From contig CAZPKH010000001.1 of assembly GCA_964587165.1 (NCBI GenBank), positions 1-64,000 of the forward strand: DNA of 64,000 bases, read 5' to 3'. Positions 54,777 through 62,861 of the stretch are shown in pieces. The notes under the pieces were generated by a model. It saw nothing but the letters and a program-made list of their open reading frames with translations, made no database searches and was not told the origin of the DNA. Within the stretch, counting starts at the first letter, position 1; each line of letters opens with the position of its first letter. The position numbers and the translations under genes were made by a program. Source of the stretch: CAZPKH01 sp964587165. GTDB lineage: Bacteria; Bacteroidota; Bacteroidia; Bacteroidales; Muribaculaceae.

Positions 54777-55100
54777 ATGGCCGACAACTATCTGGAGCGA
54801 CGCATGGAGCAGTACCGCGCTGAGCGTCCCAAGGCTTTCAGACGCGGTGTAAAGCCGACACGTGCCGTGTTTGTATGCGACGGTCTGTCGGAGCAAGGGC
54901 GTGAGCTTGTGAGCCGCCTCTCCGCCGACCCATATTGCGCAGTCGCTTTTGCAGGATCCTCTCGCGCCGAGGGTGCACGGTTAGCTCAACTCACAGCCTC
55001 TCGGTTTTATCCTTTGAGCGAGGCAATGCCGCTTGCCGCAGCAATTGATCTGGCCCGCACACATTATGCACCGCTTCCTCTGGAGATAGCGACCATATAA
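54777..55100 (+). CDS. Small protein of unknown function
   Basis: 107 residues, soluble, starting one base after the TonB receptor stop. It has RAVFVCDGLSEQGRELVSRL and YCAVAFAGSSRAEGARLAQL, a beta-alpha-beta pattern that resembles a piece of a Rossmann fold (short-chain dehydrogenase-like), without cofactor or catalytic motifs. It may be a trimmed relative of such an enzyme. Function unknown. Confidence 0.6.
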   Translation: MADNYLERRMEQYRAERPKAFRRGVKPTRAVFVCDGLSEQGRELVSRLSADPYCAVAFAGSSRAEGARLAQLTASRFYPLSEAMPLAAAIDLARTHYAPLPLEIATI

Positions 55101-55131
55101 GTAAATTTTATCAAACAAAATGTAAAGTATA

Positions 55132-55163
55132 TTTGTCTATATGAAAAATGTGCTTTACCTTTG
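55132..55163 (+). promoter_or_regulatory. Promoter of the membrane protein/XRE pair
   Basis: TTTG (55132-55135), 20 bp, TACCTTTG (55156-55163). It overlaps the first codons of the longest open frame (from 55141) and so excludes that start. Confidence 0.8.
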
Positions 55164-55188
55164 CAGCAATAATTCAATTTACTTATTT

Positions 55189-55605
55189 ATGAAAAACTTC
55201 CTATTACCCCACATCTTCCGCCCGATAGGCTGGATCATGTTTGTACTGTCGCTGATAGCAGGCATCTACATTTATTTCGGAATGCCGTTATTCGCCGGAG
55301 ATATTCTCGAAACCGTAGTGATCGACGCTACAATAATCGGCATAGCTTTGGGAGCATTGTTTATCGTATGCTCCAAAGAGCGTGTCGAGGACGAAATGAC
55401 CAAGTCAATTCGTCTCGCTTCGCTTCTCACCTCGATATATGTCTATGTGATACTGTTTGTTTGCTGTACCATATTGATAAATGGGGTGGACTTCCTGATG
55501 TTTGCGTTGCTCAATTTCGCATATTTCCCTGTTATCTTCGTGTGCAACTTCCGTCTTCAGATGTACCGTTATTATAAAATGACCGCAGATGAAGAACAGA
55601 ATTAA
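55189..55605 (+). CDS. Membrane protein paired with an XRE regulator
   Basis: 138 residues from ATG 55189, chosen because the promoter covers the earlier ATG at 55141. Four membrane helices are visible (about 12-32, 40-65, 80-102 and 105-125), with a charged SKERVEDEMTKSIRLAS stretch between the second and third. Such proteins are often encoded with a small XRE-type regulator, as here (17-bp overlap). Function unknown; the pair is probably regulatory. Confidence 0.65.
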   Translation: MKNFLLPHIFRPIGWIMFVLSLIAGIYIYFGMPLFAGDILETVVIDATIIGIALGALFIVCSKERVEDEMTKSIRLASLLTSIYVYVILFVCCTILINGVDFLMFALLNFAYFPVIFVCNFRLQMYRYYKMTADEEQN

Positions 55606-55789
55606 GGTAGAGCGAGCGGAGCTTAACATCACTCAGCAGCAGCTTGCCGAAGCTGTCGGAGTAAGTCGCCAGACCATTGTGGCGATAGAGAAAAACCGCT
55701 TCTTGCCATCCACACCGCTTGCGCTGAAGATCGGCCGATACTTCGGTAAGCCCGTCGAGAGTATCTTCATTCTCGAGGAAAGCGACTAA
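55589..55789 (+). CDS. XRE-family helix-turn-helix regulator
   Basis: 66 residues made almost wholly of one helix-turn-helix domain: ERAELNITQQQLAEAVGVSR (turn and recognition start), then QTIVAIEKNRFLPSTPLALKI. It resembles YozG-type small regulators. It overlaps the upstream membrane protein gene by 17 bp, so the two products are made together and may form a membrane-linked regulatory pair. Confidence 0.9.
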   Translation: MKNRIKVERAELNITQQQLAEAVGVSRQTIVAIEKNRFLPSTPLALKIGRYFGKPVESIFILEESD

Positions 55790-55804
55790 GCGCCTGCAAA
55801 AATA

Positions 55805-55836
55805 TTTGATTATGGGCGTACTAATTCTTATCTTTG
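55805..55836 (+). promoter_or_regulatory. Promoter of the DEAD-box helicase gene
   Basis: TTTG (55805-55808), 20 bp, TATCTTTG (55829-55836), an exact consensus, ending 22 bp before the ATG. Confidence 0.85.
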
Positions 55837-55857
55837 CAGTCCAATAAGACAGAATAG

Positions 55858-57255
55858 ATGACTTTTGACGAACTTGATCTGAGCGACGAGATTCTGGATG
55901 CGCTCTACGATATGCACTTCGACGAGTGCACTCCGATACAGGAAAAGGCAATTCCGGTGGCGCTTCAAGGGCGTGATCTTATTGCTGTGGCCCAGACCGG
56001 CACCGGCAAGTCGGCGGCATTTCTGCTGCCTGTGATCGATTCTTTAGCTACAGGTCAATACCCCCAGGATGCCATAAACTGTGTGGTCATGTCGCCTACC
56101 CGCGAGCTCGCCCAGCAGATCGACCGCCAGATGGAAGGATTCTCTTACTTTCTGCCTGTCAGCTCTGTGGCTATCTACGGTGGCACCGATGGCAAAGAGT
56201 TCGGCCGCCAGGAGCGAGCTCTCCGTCAGGGCGCCGATGTTGTGATCGCCACACCGGGGCGTCTGTTGGCTCATCTGCAGATGGGGTACGTTGATCTTAG
56301 CCGGGTATCGTTTTTTGTGCTCGACGAGGCCGACCGAATGCTCGACATGGGATTCTATGACGACATCCTCACCATTGCGAAACAACTGCCCAAGGATTGC
56401 CAGACAATGATGTTCTCGGCCACAATGCCTCCCAAGATTCAGCAACTTGCCAAGACTTTGCTCAAAAATCCGGCCGAAGTAAAGATTGCTGTATCGAAAC
56501 CCACCGACAAGGTGCACCAAAGCGCTTACGTGTGCTACGAAGGGCAGAAAACCGGCATCCTCAAGCATATATTCAAGACCTTCGGCTCTCAGCGCGTCAT
56601 AGTGTTTGCCTCCTCCAAGCTCAAGGTCAAGGAGCTCACCCGCGAGCTGCGCCGCGACCGTTGGAAAGTGGCCGAGATGCATTCCGACCTCGATCAGGCT
56701 GCCCGCGACGAGGCTATGCTCGACTTCCGCGCCGGACGCACCGATATTATGATTGCCACCGATATAATGGCACGCGGCATCGACATCGACGACATTACGT
56801 TGGTGGTGAACTATGATGTGCCGCGCGAAGCCGAGAGCTATATCCACCGCATCGGACGCACCGCGCGCGCCGGCCTTGAAGGACGTGCTTTCACTCTGGT
56901 AGGCGACCGCGACCGCCGTTCGTTCGCACAGATAGAGCACTTTTTAGGATATAAAGTTCAGCGCGAAGCCATCCCGGAGTATCTCGGCGATGCTCCGGCT
57001 GCCAAGCCGGCACGATCCAATGTACGCTCCGGCTCTTCGAAAAGAGGAGGTCGATCCGACAAGCCACGGCGCGATACCCGCAAAGGGAAGCCGCAAAGCG
57101 ATCCAAAGGAACCCAAAGCTCCCGACACCGCTTCAACGAGCGGTGCCCCTGAGGCTGCTGCTGATGCTCAGACCAAAAGTGCCTCGTCAGGCTCGCGCAG
57201 ACGTCGCTGGCACCGCGGTGGAAACCGTCGATCTCAAAAACCGTCAGCGAAATGA
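55858..57255 (+). CDS. DEAD-box ATP-dependent RNA helicase (RhlE-like)
   Basis: 465 residues. All main helicase motifs are present: AQTGTGKSAAF (I), PTRELAQQ (Ia), DEAD (II, in VLDEADRMLDMGF), FSATMP (III) and HRIGRTARAG (VI). The last 90 residues are basic and disordered with RGG-like repeats (KRGGRS, RRRRWHRGG), an RNA-binding tail. It probably remodels ribosomal or messenger RNA. The glycosyltransferase gene overlaps its end as ATGA. Confidence 0.95.
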   Translation: MTFDELDLSDEILDALYDMHFDECTPIQEKAIPVALQGRDLIAVAQTGTGKSAAFLLPVIDSLATGQYPQDAINCVVMSPTRELAQQIDRQMEGFSYFLPVSSVAIYGGTDGKEFGRQERALRQGADVVIATPGRLLAHLQMGYVDLSRVSFFVLDEADRMLDMGFYDDILTIAKQLPKDCQTMMFSATMPPKIQQLAKTLLKNPAEVKIAVSKPTDKVHQSAYVCYEGQKTGILKHIFKTFGSQRVIVFASSKLKVKELTRELRRDRWKVAEMHSDLDQAARDEAMLDFRAGRTDIMIATDIMARGIDIDDITLVVNYDVPREAESYIHRIGRTARAGLEGRAFTLVGDRDRRSFAQIEHFLGYKVQREAIPEYLGDAPAAKPARSNVRSGSSKRGGRSDKPRRDTRKGKPQSDPKEPKAPDTASTSGAPEAAADAQTKSASSGSRRRRWHRGGNRRSQKPSAK

Positions 57256-58433
57256 AACAGAGAGTTCTTTTAGCCAATAAATTTTACTATCGCCGGGGTG
57301 GCGACTGCATCTATGTGCTGAATCTGGAGCAGTTGCTCAAAGCCAACGGCCACGAGGTAGCCATATTCGCCATGGACTATCCCGAAAATCTGCCGTCGGA
57401 ATGGAGCGAATATTTCCCATCTGAGATCCGTTTCTCTCCGGGCGTCGGCATGATCGAAGCACTCCGGCGCCCGCTCGGCACCGCTCAGGTGAGCCGCAAG
57501 TTCAACAAACTGCTCGACGATTTCCGGCCCGACATCGTACATCTGAACAACATCCACTCGCAGCTATCACCCGTCATAGCACGCATAGCTCATGAGCGCG
57601 GTGTCAAAGTTGTCTGGACACTGCACGACTACAAGCTCCTTTGTCCCCGTTACGACTGTCTGCGCGACGGCTCGGTGTGCGAACTATGCTTCGACGACAA
57701 GCACAATCTTCTCAAACATAAATGTATGAAAGGGTCGGCAGTAGCTTCAAGACTTGCCTATATGGAAGCTAAGAAATGGAGCCGCGAAGCGCTTGAGCAG
57801 TGGACCGACCTCTTTATCGGGCCAAGCCGCTTTATGGCCGACAAAATGGCGCAGGGTGGATTTAATAAAGACAAAATCACGCATCTGTGCAACTTTATAG
57901 ATGTGGATAAATGCCGCAAGGAGGAGTACACCCGCGCCGACTATTACTGCTATGTGGGGCGCCTGAGCCACGAGAAAGGCGTTGCGACCCTGATCGAAGC
58001 CGCCTCGCGGTTGCCTTACCGTCTGGTCATAGTGGGCGGAGGCCCGCTTGAGCAGGAGCTGAAAGCCAAGGCGTCGCCCAATATCGAGTTTATCGGCTTC
58101 AAGCAGTGGGACGACATCAAGGAGATCGTGGGGCATGCTCGTTTCACCGTCGTGCCCTCCGAATGGTACGAAAACAATCCGCTGTCGGTCATCGAAGCTC
58201 TTTGCCTGGGCACTCCGGTGCTTGGCGCCCGGATAGGAGGCATCCCCGAACTTATAGATCCGGCTACCGACGGCGACACCTTCACAGCCGGCGATGCCGA
58301 CGATCTCACCTCGAAGATTGAATCGATGTGGCACCGGAAGTTTGACAATGAAGCTATCGCCCGGGAGGCGATGGACTGCTTCGACAGCCGCAAGTATTAT
58401 GACGCACTTATCTCTCTCTATTCATCACTTTGA
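57252..58433 (+). CDS. Family 4 glycosyltransferase with cysteine-rich insert
   Basis: 393 residues. The N-terminal half has YYRRGGDCIYVLNLEQLLKA and a CPRYDC-X6-CELC-X9-C cluster after the HDYKLL strand, common in one GT4 subgroup and possibly metal-binding. The C-terminal half has GRLSHEKGVATLIEA and PSEWYENNPLSVIEALCLG, the donor-binding EX7E region. It is cytoplasmic and transfers a sugar in polysaccharide synthesis. It is coupled by overlap to the helicase gene and followed by ugd, which makes UDP-glucuronate. Confidence 0.88.
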   Translation: MKQRVLLANKFYYRRGGDCIYVLNLEQLLKANGHEVAIFAMDYPENLPSEWSEYFPSEIRFSPGVGMIEALRRPLGTAQVSRKFNKLLDDFRPDIVHLNNIHSQLSPVIARIAHERGVKVVWTLHDYKLLCPRYDCLRDGSVCELCFDDKHNLLKHKCMKGSAVASRLAYMEAKKWSREALEQWTDLFIGPSRFMADKMAQGGFNKDKITHLCNFIDVDKCRKEEYTRADYYCYVGRLSHEKGVATLIEAASRLPYRLVIVGGGPLEQELKAKASPNIEFIGFKQWDDIKEIVGHARFTVVPSEWYENNPLSVIEALCLGTPVLGARIGGIPELIDPATDGDTFTAGDADDLTSKIESMWHRKFDNEAIAREAMDCFDSRKYYDALISLYSSL

Positions 58434-58463
58434 TATTTCTTAACCAATTCATATTTTAGATAA

Positions 58464-59774
58464 ATGAACGTAGCTATTGTAGGTACCGGATATGTAGGAC
58501 TCGTCAGCGGAGCTTGTTTCTCCGAGATGGGGGCCAATGTGACCTGTGTCGACATCGACGCCGCAAAGATTGAGAAACTGAAAAACGGCATCATCCCTAT
58601 TTATGAGCCGGGGCTTGACAGCATGGTGAAGCGCAACTTCAATGCCGGCCGTCTGCATTTCACCACCGACCTCACCGAGGTGCTCGACGATGTAGAGGTA
58701 GTGTTCTCGGCAGTTGGCACTCCTCCCGACGAGGATGGCTCGGCTGACCTGAGCTATGTGCTTGATGTGGCCCGTACAGTGGGGCGCAACCTCAATAAAT
58801 ACACTATCCTCGTCACCAAATCCACAGTGCCCGTAGGCACCGCCCGCAAGGTGAAAGCCGCTATACAGGAGGAGCTCGACCGCCGCGGAGTGCAGGTGGA
58901 ATTTGACGTGGCTTCAAATCCCGAGTTTCTCAAAGAGGGTGCAGCTATCGACGATTTCATGAGCCCCGACCGCGTGGTGATCGGCGTGGAGTCGGAGCGC
59001 GCCCGCAAGACCATGGAGCGGCTGTACCGCCCGTTCATGCTCAGCGGCCAGCGCTTTATCTTCACCGACATACCCTCGGCCGAGATGATCAAATATGCAG
59101 CCAATTCGATGCTTGCCACACGAATATCGTTTATGAACGACATCGCCAACCTCTGCGAGATCGTCGGAGCCGATGCCAACATGGTGCGTCGCGGTATAGG
59201 TGCCGACACACGCATTGGCCGCAAATTCCTTTATCCCGGATGCGGCTATGGCGGATCATGCTTCCCCAAAGATGTGAAAGCACTGATCAAGACTGCCGAG
59301 CAGTCCGGCTACGAGATGCGAGTCCTCAAGGCTGTCGAGGAGGTGAACGAACGCCAGAAATCAATACTTTTCGACAAGCTGATGGCTCATTTCGACGGCG
59401 ACATCAAGGGTAAGACCATCGCTCTCTGGGGTCTGGCCTTCAAACCCGAGACCGACGATATGCGCGAGGCTCCCGCATTAGTGCTCATCGACAAGATGAC
59501 CGAAGCCGGAGCAACAGTGCGTGTATACGACCCTGTGGCTATCGACGAATGTCGCCGCCGCCTTGGCGACAAAGTAGTATATGCCACCGACATGTATGAT
59601 GCTGCCCTCGGCGCCGATGCCGTGATGCTTGTCACGGAGTGGAAAGAGTTCCGCATACCGTCGTTCCCTGCCCTTCGCCGTGTGATGAACGGTCGCGTGA
59701 TACTCGACGGCCGCAACATCTACGATCCCGAAGCAATCCGCGAAGCCGGATTTACATACTATAAGATAGGGTAG
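58464..59774 (+). CDS. ugd: UDP-glucose 6-dehydrogenase
   Basis: 436 residues. The NAD-binding fold starts VAIVGTGYVGLVSG. Lys210 in AEMIKYAAN and the catalytic Cys266 in GYGGSCFPKD are in the expected places. It oxidises UDP-glucose to UDP-glucuronate, a precursor of acidic polysaccharides. It lies 30 bp after the glycosyltransferase gene. Confidence 0.95.
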   Translation: MNVAIVGTGYVGLVSGACFSEMGANVTCVDIDAAKIEKLKNGIIPIYEPGLDSMVKRNFNAGRLHFTTDLTEVLDDVEVVFSAVGTPPDEDGSADLSYVLDVARTVGRNLNKYTILVTKSTVPVGTARKVKAAIQEELDRRGVQVEFDVASNPEFLKEGAAIDDFMSPDRVVIGVESERARKTMERLYRPFMLSGQRFIFTDIPSAEMIKYAANSMLATRISFMNDIANLCEIVGADANMVRRGIGADTRIGRKFLYPGCGYGGSCFPKDVKALIKTAEQSGYEMRVLKAVEEVNERQKSILFDKLMAHFDGDIKGKTIALWGLAFKPETDDMREAPALVLIDKMTEAGATVRVYDPVAIDECRRRLGDKVVYATDMYDAALGADAVMLVTEWKEFRIPSFPALRRVMNGRVILDGRNIYDPEAIREAGFTYYKIG

Positions 59775-59795
59775 CCTCCGGACTCCCTCGTTATG

Positions 59796-59848
59796 GCCGA
59801 CATATCGCAGCAGAGTTACGCTGCGGTATGTCGGCTCTGTTTTATTTT
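59796..59848 (+). terminator. Terminator of ugd
   Basis: A 16-bp stem with one G-U (59796-59811 with 59820-59835) and an 8-base loop, followed by a T-rich run. Confidence 0.85.
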
Positions 59849-60104
59849 GAAAAAAGTTTAATGTCAGAATTATGAGATAAAAAACCCCGAAACCCGCTTG
59901 AACAGTACATTTCAGCAACAAAACGATTGTTACTTTTTGCCCGATTTACCGCACAAAATCATCTCTATTTAAAATTTTTCCTAAAAATTTTATTAAATTT
60001 ATTTGGATTTTGTTTTCCCATCATTTATATTTGCAAAATCAAACCTTAACATATAAACTATGAGAAAAATCCATTTTTTATATAACCTCAATACCTAACT
60101 AATT
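59849..60104. other. AT-rich intergenic region
   Basis: The gap from ugd (59774) to the split lipoprotein (60105) is 330 bp. It holds the ugd terminator, a markedly AT-rich stretch with no reading frame of note, and one promoter at 60002-60033. I see no RNA gene or repeat in the rest. Confidence 0.7.
60002..60033 (+). promoter_or_regulatory. Promoter of the split lipoprotein gene
   Basis: TTTG (60002-60005), 20 bp, TATATTTG (60026-60033). Confidence 0.75.
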
Positions 60105-60476
60105 ATGAAAAATATTAATCTAAGGCAGCTGGTCTGGCTGATAGCTGCAGCCGTTCTTGTCGGGATAGGTATGTCCGCTTGCTCTGAATCAATGGACGAG
60201 CCCGTAACAAGCGTACAGGAGCAGTCCGTAGCCGGAGGCTCGCGTATGATGCCCGACGGTCGCGAGCTGATAGAAGGTATCTGTACTCTCAAATATGACA
60301 CAATAAAGTTCATATATGACAAACAGTATGCAAAAAAATTTGTTCCGTTCGACACGTCCTGCATTAGCGCGGAATACAAAATCAGCAAGGATGATATTAA
60401 GGTAATTTCAGCTTACAGCTACGATGTAAAGAAGTACGGCACAGAGCTTGATCCTTGGATCAATCTGAATATATAG
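60105..60476 (+). CDS. Lipoprotein, N-terminal part of a probably interrupted gene
   Basis: 123 residues. The lipoprotein signal ends at Cys26 (MSACSES), followed by acidic residues. The mature part is short and ends at a TAG (60474-60476) after the sequence YGTELDPWINLNI. The next codon is CCG, then ATG 60480, in the same frame, starts the following reading frame. The composition is AT-rich compared with neighbours. It is either one lipoprotein gene cut by an amber codon, or two adjacent genes; see the next entry. Confidence 0.6.
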   Translation: MKNINLRQLVWLIAAAVLVGIGMSACSESMDEPVTSVQEQSVAGGSRMMPDGRELIEGICTLKYDTIKFIYDKQYAKKFVPFDTSCISAEYKISKDDIKVISAYSYDVKKYGTELDPWINLNI

Positions 60477-60479
60477 CCG

Positions 60480-61220
60480 ATGGACCTACCGACCGAAATC
60501 GAATGGATAACCGCAGAAATAGATACCGTCGACGATGAATTAGGAATCAGAGTGGAAGAAAGTGAAAATGCACCTGATCTCCTTTCTGAATGTATAAAAT
60601 ACCATATTCATTATAGGGTTCTAAAACTAAATCTCCTGGTAGGCCTTAACGACTCACAGTGTACAGTCTGCTCTTTAGTAATAGTTCAATATGATGTAAC
60701 CGGAGGCTACTTTACTCGGGATGACGAAGATCTCAAATTCTATAATTTTGCCCCCGACAGTGAGATTATAGTGGAATCTGAGGGCGGCTCCGGAACAATT
60801 ACTATGAGCTACAATGAAGAGTCGTATAAAGCGTTTACCGAAGAAAGTGTATTTCTACCGGAAAGTATTCAATTTAAATCATTGAAGATTTCAGAAAGAA
60901 TAGGTGATCCGGTACAAGAAGCCATTGATCGAGGACGCATGACTGCTGATATATGGAATAACAAAGGATGGACGATCTTTGATGCCGAAAAGGTATTTAA
61001 TGCTGACGGAGAATGTGATTTAGGATGGGCAAAAATTAAAATCAGCAACAACCCTGACGGTACAAAACGCTTCGACTATTACGTAACTAAAAACAGCACC
61101 GGCAAGAAAAGACAGATAAGAATAAGTGGAACCTCATTCTTTAAAGGCCCGGAAGTATCTTTCTATAATTCGCGGGATATCGAAATAAGTTGGAAACTCT
61201 ATATCTTACAGCGGAAATAA
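60480..61220 (+). CDS. C-terminal part of the interrupted lipoprotein gene
   Basis: 246 residues, in the same frame as the gene before it and separated from it only by the TAG and one codon. It has no signal peptide of its own. The start (LPTEIEWITAEIDTVDDELG) continues the beta pattern of the previous frame, which resembles a BACON-type domain spanning the stop. Later parts have GGSGTITMSYNEES and, near the end, KKRQIRISGTSFF. It looks like a surface carbohydrate-binding-type lipoprotein. Function unknown. Confidence 0.55.
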   Translation: MDLPTEIEWITAEIDTVDDELGIRVEESENAPDLLSECIKYHIHYRVLKLNLLVGLNDSQCTVCSLVIVQYDVTGGYFTRDDEDLKFYNFAPDSEIIVESEGGSGTITMSYNEESYKAFTEESVFLPESIQFKSLKISERIGDPVQEAIDRGRMTADIWNNKGWTIFDAEKVFNADGECDLGWAKIKISNNPDGTKRFDYYVTKNSTGKKRQIRISGTSFFKGPEVSFYNSRDIEISWKLYILQRK

Positions 61221-61260
61221 ACCTGTAATTCATCATAAGCGAGCCGCTAAATTGCGGCAG

Positions 61261-61293
61261 ATAGCGCGGGCTTTGGGGCTCGCGCTATTTTTT
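61261..61293 (+). terminator. Terminator of the split lipoprotein gene
   Basis: ATAGCGCG (61261-61268) pairs with CGCGCTAT (61281-61288); TTTTT follows. Confidence 0.75.
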
Positions 61294-61357
61294 GGAGAGT
61301 GTATCAAATAAATTCGGACGTTTGTCGTTAAGTAGATAGTACAATTTCTTCGATAAT

Positions 61358-62809
61358 TTGGAAAAGACTATATATGGGAAGGGGAAGATCTCCCCGACGC
61401 TCGCTGTTATACCTCTCGCCGCTCTTATACTTTTTGTACTCATTGTCATTATGGCAAAGGGGGCATCGTCTGTCGTAGATTATGCTCCGTTGACACTTTT
61501 AGGTGCTTCGGTAGTAGCAGTGATCGTGGCGGCCTTCTCGCGCTCGCTCAGATGGAAAGCGCTCCGCTTGGGGCAGCTACGAAGCGCGCGCCAGGTGCTG
61601 TCGTCGATCCCTCTGCTTGCTTCGATAGGGTTCATATCTACTACATGGATGCTGTCGGGTATCGTACCCGGCCTGATACATTTCGGCATCAGTGTGATCA
61701 ATGCCGACTTCTTTCTCCCGATCGTATGTGCGGTGTGTGCCGTAATATCCGTGCTGTTAGGCAGTTCATGGACCACTATTGCCACCATCGGCGTGGCTTT
61801 TATGAGCATCGGCACTGTGTTCGGCTACGATATGGCATGGACAGCCGGAGCTATTATCTCGGGGGCATACTTCGGAGATAAAGTCTCTCCGCTGAGCGAT
61901 ACCACGGTCCTTGCATCGGCGTCGTGCGGTGTCGACATCATGATCCATATCCGCAATCTGATGTCTACAACGATGCCGGCTATGCTTGTGGCTACGGCAA
62001 TATATACGGTAGCGGGATTGTCGTTCGACACTCACACGGTCGAGGTACATGCTGCCGATGTGATGAATGCTATTGAGTCGACTTTCAACCTGTCGCCGTG
62101 GCTGGCAGCGATACCGGTCATCACCGTGGCCTTATGCGTGCTTCGCGTGCCGTCGCTATATGTACTGATGATCAGCGGCACGCTCGGCATTGTTGCGATG
62201 TTTATATTCCAGCCGGTGGTAGTGGGGCAGTTGTTGTCGGATCAAGGCATTGCGGCAGCCGTAGTAAAACTTGTGGCTGTAGGTTTTGATCCGGCGACAT
62301 CGAGCGCTATGCTCAATGAACTTGTAGCCACATCCGGCGTGGCCGGCATGATCCCTACGATTGTACTTGTACTTTCGGCAATGGTGTTCGGAGGTACACT
62401 TATCGGCACCGGAATACTGAGTGTGATCACCCACATGATCACCTCGCGCATACGCCGCCGCTCGTCGATAGTAGCTGCGACGGCAGCAACGGGCCTTACC
62501 CTTAACGCGATGACTGCCGATCAGTATCTGTCGATCATAATCGGCAGCAATGTGTACCGCAACGCATACCGTCGCTCAGGGTTTGAGCCTAAACTGCTGA
62601 GCCGCACCCTTGAGGATTCGGTTTCGGTGACTTCCGTACTCATACCGTGGAACGCTTGCGGCATCACTCAATCGACCGTGCTCGGTGTAGCCACGCTCGC
62701 ATACATGCCGTTCTGCTTCTTCAACTATCTTTCGCCTCTCTTCACCGTTCTGGTATCATTGCTTCCGCAACGCTCGCCCCGGAGACGCACTGCGGTGATT
62801 CCGGCATAA
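61358..62809 (+). CDS. nhaC: NhaC-type Na+/H+ antiporter
   Basis: 483 residues, eleven or twelve membrane helices. Typical blocks are LLGSSWTTIATIGVAFMSIG, AGAIISGAYFGDKVSPLSDTTVLAS and TGLTLNAMTADQYLSIIIG. It exchanges sodium for protons, or a related amine, across the membrane. The start must be TTG 61358: the first helix begins right after it, and the ATG at 61374 is out of frame. A TAATTTG box overlaps this start, so the exact 5' end is uncertain. Confidence 0.85.
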   Translation: MEKTIYGKGKISPTLAVIPLAALILFVLIVIMAKGASSVVDYAPLTLLGASVVAVIVAAFSRSLRWKALRLGQLRSARQVLSSIPLLASIGFISTTWMLSGIVPGLIHFGISVINADFFLPIVCAVCAVISVLLGSSWTTIATIGVAFMSIGTVFGYDMAWTAGAIISGAYFGDKVSPLSDTTVLASASCGVDIMIHIRNLMSTTMPAMLVATAIYTVAGLSFDTHTVEVHAADVMNAIESTFNLSPWLAAIPVITVALCVLRVPSLYVLMISGTLGIVAMFIFQPVVVGQLLSDQGIAAAVVKLVAVGFDPATSSAMLNELVATSGVAGMIPTIVLVLSAMVFGGTLIGTGILSVITHMITSRIRRRSSIVAATAATGLTLNAMTADQYLSIIIGSNVYRNAYRRSGFEPKLLSRTLEDSVSVTSVLIPWNACGITQSTVLGVATLAYMPFCFFNYLSPLFTVLVSLLPQRSPRRRTAVIPA

Positions 62810-62848
62810 TTTTTTGACTCCGGCGCGGAGAGTTACGCAAAAAAATGC

Positions 62849-62856
62849 TAACTTTG
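62849..62856 (+). promoter_or_regulatory. -7 element just before dnaE
   Basis: TAACTTTG ends only six bases before the dnaE ATG. No good -33 element is seen at 20 bp. If it is used, the transcript would begin at or very near the start codon. Confidence 0.4.
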
Positions 62857-62861
62857 GAGTC

